Of a stretch of 25,041 bases of DNA, positions 23,061 to 25,041 are shown piece after piece (the stretch's first letter is position 1; each line of letters begins with the position of its first letter). Below the pieces are notes generated by a model. The model made no database searches, had not been told where the DNA came from, and worked only from the letters and a program-made list of their open reading frames with translations. Both the position numbers and the translations under genes were made by a program. The DNA comes from an uncultured Oscillospiraceae bacterium. Lineage in GTDB: Bacteria; Bacillota; Clostridia; Oscillospirales; Acutalibacteraceae. The stretch lies in NCBI GenBank assembly GCA_900553525.1, contig USDZ01000006.1, positions 1 through 25,041 on the forward strand, written 5' to 3'.

Positions 23061-23837
23061 ATGGCTTCCAATGAATATGCCGCTTTTGCCGCATTTTATG
23101 ACCGACTGACTGGCAATGTGGATTATACTGGCTTGGCCGGTTATCTGCGCGCTCTTTTTATCCGTTATGGAGGAACTATGCCCGGTACGGTGCTGGATCT
23201 CGCTTGCGGTTCCGGTTCTTTGTCGCTTGAATTGGCGGCGGATGCTGAGGTCATCGGGGTAGACGCTTCGCCAGACATGTTGGCACTGGCAGCGGATAAA
23301 GCGGTTGGCGCGGGACGGAATATTTTGTTCCTACGGCAGGATATGCGTTTTCTCGATTTATATGGGACGGTGGAAGGCGCTGTCTGTGTACTGGACAGTC
23401 TCAATCATCTGCTTTGCACTGCCGATATTCGGTCAGTTCTGCACCGTCTGAGGCTGTTTTTAGATCCCGGAGGGCTGTTTATTTTCGATGTGAATACCCC
23501 GTTTAAACATCGAACGGTGCTCGGGGACCAAGCATTTGTGCTGGAAGAGGAGAATATCTGTTGTGTCTGGAGAAACCGGTATATTCCCCGCACCTGTGAG
23601 GTGGCGATGACGCTGGACTTTTTCTGTCGGACGGGAGCGGATGATCTATATCAACGGCTGACCGACGAGGTTAGGGAACGAGCCTATTCGGAGAGAACCC
23701 TACGGTGTCTTTTGGCCGAAGAGGGGTTTGAAACACTAGCAGTTATGGGCGATCGTTCCTTTCTGCCGCCGAAACCGGAAGAGGAGCGAATGGTATTCGT
23801 GACCCGCAATACTAGAATGGTGGAAGAAGCCCGGTAA
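23061..23837 (+). CDS. Class I SAM-dependent methyltransferase
   Basis: A 258-residue methyltransferase of the Methyltransf_25 type. It begins with the AFAAFYDRLTGNVDY helix typical of clostridial homologues. Motif I is VLDLACGSGSLSLELA (about 44-59), followed by VIGVDASPDML (strand 2), a CVLDSLNHLL post-motif and FIFDVNTPFKH at strand 5. The C-terminal part (e.g. TLRCLLAEEGFETLAVMGD) closes the fold. The substrate is unknown. ATG 23061 is chosen because GGGTGGAG lies seven bases upstream; a GTG/ATG start further left would overlap the YerC-like gene by tens of bases. It sits between that gene and hslO with no terminator on either side. Confidence 0.9.
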   Translation: MASNEYAAFAAFYDRLTGNVDYTGLAGYLRALFIRYGGTMPGTVLDLACGSGSLSLELAADAEVIGVDASPDMLALAADKAVGAGRNILFLRQDMRFLDLYGTVEGAVCVLDSLNHLLCTADIRSVLHRLRLFLDPGGLFIFDVNTPFKHRTVLGDQAFVLEEENICCVWRNRYIPRTCEVAMTLDFFCRTGADDLYQRLTDEVRERAYSERTLRCLLAEEGFETLAVMGDRSFLPPKPEEERMVFVTRNTRMVEEAR

Positions 23838-23933
23838 GGGGACGGGCACCAAATCCGTCTTGCCGCATACATTGGCAATATGCCGGCTGGGGAGAAGACA
23901 GGATAATTAGGAAGTTAAAGGAGTTTAAAAACC

Positions 23934-24869
23934 ATGGGAAAACTGGTGCGGAGTCTGACAACCGACGGGAGTATCGTAGCTTTGGCGTTGGATGCAACCG
24001 ATATTGTGGCCAGAGCGGAGCAGATTCATGGTACATCCGCCGTTGTCACGGCGGCCCTCGGCCGCCTGCTTACCGCAGCTTCTCTTATGGGATATCAACT
24101 CAAGGGTCGTGACGATTCGGTGACGCTGCGTGTGGACGGAGGAGGACCGGCTGGACGGATTGTCGCCGTATCCGACAGCATGGGTTATGTGCGCGGATAT
24201 GCCACCAATCCCGTCGTAGAGATCCCACTCAGGTCGGACGGCAAGTTAAACGTCGGTGGTGCAGTAGGAACCGATGGCTTGCTGTATGTCCTGCGGGATA
24301 CCGGCGGTCCAGAGCCTTATGCGGGGTGTACGCCGTTGGTCAGTGGAGAAATCGCTGAGGATATTACGAGCTATTACGCAACCAGCGAACAGATCCCCAC
24401 GGTTTGCGCGTTGGGAGTTTTGGTTAATCCGGATCTGACCGTGAGAGCGGCGGGGGGACTTCTGGTGCAGCTACTGCCCTTTTGCCCGGAAGAGGCAATT
24501 GTTCGTCTTGAACAGAATGTTGCATCTCTGGAGTCTATGACGACGATGCTTGACCAGGGATTGACGCCGGAAAAGATATTGAAAAAGGTCCTTACAGGCT
24601 TCGATTTCGATATTCTGGATACCGGAGAGCCGGTTTATCGCTGCACGTGTTCACGAGAACGGGTTCTGCGTGCTTTCGCCGCGCTGCCGCCTGAGCAGAT
24701 TCGTTCTTTGCCGGATGAACAGGGGATGACAGAGGCTGTTTGCCACTTCTGCAATGCCGTTTACCACTTTACACCGGATGAAATGGAAGCCCTTGCAAAA
24801 CGAGCTGAAATGGGCACAGATACTGAAAAAAATTGCCCTAAACCGGTTGACAATCCGCCTGGTATGTAG
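23934..24869 (+). CDS. hslO: Hsp33 redox-regulated chaperone
   Basis: A holdase activated by oxidation: in reduced form it binds zinc through four cysteines; on oxidative stress these form disulfides and the protein unfolds to bind clients. The 311 residues match the family (~290). The zinc ligands are all present: CxC at C237/C239 (YRCTCS) and CxxC at C270/C273 (CHFC). The N-terminal domain carries LLTAASLMG and VDGGGPAG, conserved in Hsp33. The last ~15 residues are an unstructured proline- and lysine-containing tail. ATG 23934 is preceded by AAAGGAG. In an anaerobe it fits the neighbouring 8-oxoguanine glycosylase as a response to oxygen exposure. Its 3' end contains the promoter of the tRNA genes. 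Confidence 0.97.
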   Translation: MGKLVRSLTTDGSIVALALDATDIVARAEQIHGTSAVVTAALGRLLTAASLMGYQLKGRDDSVTLRVDGGGPAGRIVAVSDSMGYVRGYATNPVVEIPLRSDGKLNVGGAVGTDGLLYVLRDTGGPEPYAGCTPLVSGEIAEDITSYYATSEQIPTVCALGVLVNPDLTVRAAGGLLVQLLPFCPEEAIVRLEQNVASLESMTTMLDQGLTPEKILKKVLTGFDFDILDTGEPVYRCTCSRERVLRAFAALPPEQIRSLPDEQGMTEAVCHFCNAVYHFTPDEMEALAKRAEMGTDTEKNCPKPVDNPPGM

Positions 24870-24875
24870 TATGAT
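24847..24875 (+). promoter_or_regulatory. tRNA operon promoter overlapping the end of hslO
   Basis: A perfect TTGACA at 24847-24852, a 17-nt spacer and TATGAT at 24870-24875. The -35 box and spacer lie within the last codons of hslO (stop ends at 24869). Transcription would start near 24882, about 24 nt before tRNA-Val. Confidence 0.8.
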
Positions 24876-24905
24876 ATACAGCGTCGCTGGTGAGGCGGCG
24901 ATTAT

Positions 24906-24981
24906 GGAAGCATAGCTCAGCTGGTAGAGCACCTGCCTTACAAGCAGGGGGTCACAGGTTCGAGCCCTGTTGTTCCCACCA
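24906..24981 (+). tRNA. tRNA-Val(TAC)
   Basis: A full 76-nt cloverleaf with encoded CCA. D-stem GCTC/GAGC, anticodon stem CCTGC/GCAGG with loop CTTACAA (anticodon TAC), T-stem ACAGG/CCTGT with TTCGAGC. In the acceptor stem GGAAGCA/TGTTCCC the third pair is A-C, where most valine tRNAs have G-C; all other positions pair (one G-U). Confidence 0.95.
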
Positions 24982-24988
24982 AAAAAAT

Positions 24989-25041
24989 GGCCCGGTAGTT
25001 CAGCTGGTTAGAACGCTAGCCTGTCACGCTAGAGGTCGACG
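24989..25041 (+). tRNA. tRNA-Asp(GTC), cut by the window edge
   Basis: The acceptor 5' strand GGCCCGG, D-arm GTTC/GAAC, and anticodon stem CTAGC/GCTAG with loop CTGTCAC (anticodon GTC) are visible. The sequence stops in the variable/T-arm region, so the 3' part is outside the window. It follows tRNA-Val by 7 nt and is co-transcribed with it. Confidence 0.93.

Noticed and set aside
1..25041. CRISPR array, prophage or integrated element
   Set aside because: No regularly spaced repeats, no phage structural or integrase genes and no attachment-site repeats were seen; the tRNA genes at the right edge have no adjoining integrase within the window.

Overview
The window looks like chromosomal DNA from an anaerobic low-to-mid-GC Firmicute, most likely a Clostridia member near Oscillospiraceae/Ruminococcaceae. 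The evidence is strong AGGAGG-type ribosome binding sites, compact intrinsic terminators, a clostridial-length GluRS, a YerC/TrpR-like protein, a DUF6062-like protein, an oxygen-sensitive glycyl radical enzyme (GRE) cluster and a gut-type mix of short operons. The placement is inferred from gene content, not from a marker gene. About 19 protein genes, two tRNA genes (the second cut by the window edge) and one decayed transposase fragment can be supported.

Layout. 1-385: no gene; a hairpin with a T-run, then a good promoter and a leader hairpin. 386-2821: a single-pass membrane protein and ilvD (branched-chain amino acid synthesis), closed by a textbook terminator. 2982-3767: a lone SAM methyltransferase with a very strong terminator. 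3959-6407 (minus): gltX followed by a secreted, membrane-anchored protein. 6562-10694 (plus): an apparent four-gene operon of aminotransferase, trpS, a DUF3825 protein and a small lipoprotein, ended by a terminator. 10785-14051: a 1088-residue fusion of a PHP phosphoesterase, a zinc ribbon and a UvrD-type helicase. 14164-18325 (minus): a GRE operon (GRE, its radical-SAM activase, a zinc alcohol dehydrogenase), divergent from an AraC-type regulator (18485-19300). 19332-19859: no intact gene; a transposase remnant and a 37-bp palindrome. 19860-20552 (minus): DUF6062-like protein, divergent from an 8-oxoguanine DNA glycosylase across a perfect 12-bp inverted repeat. 21611-22546: class II fructose-bisphosphate aldolase. 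22709-24869: YerC-like regulator, a second methyltransferase and hslO (Hsp33). 24906-25041: tRNA-Val(TAC) and the start of tRNA-Asp(GTC), driven by a near-consensus promoter that overlaps the end of hslO.

Most of the window is housekeeping (translation, amino acid synthesis, glycolysis, DNA repair, redox chaperone). The parts most likely to hold undescribed biology are: the self-contained GRE cluster with an unassigned substrate and an unusually short GRE N-terminus, controlled by what looks like a classical two-half-site AraC operator; the PHP/zinc-ribbon/UvrD fusion carrying two candidate sliding-clamp motifs; and the DUF3825 protein embedded in a tRNA-synthetase operon.
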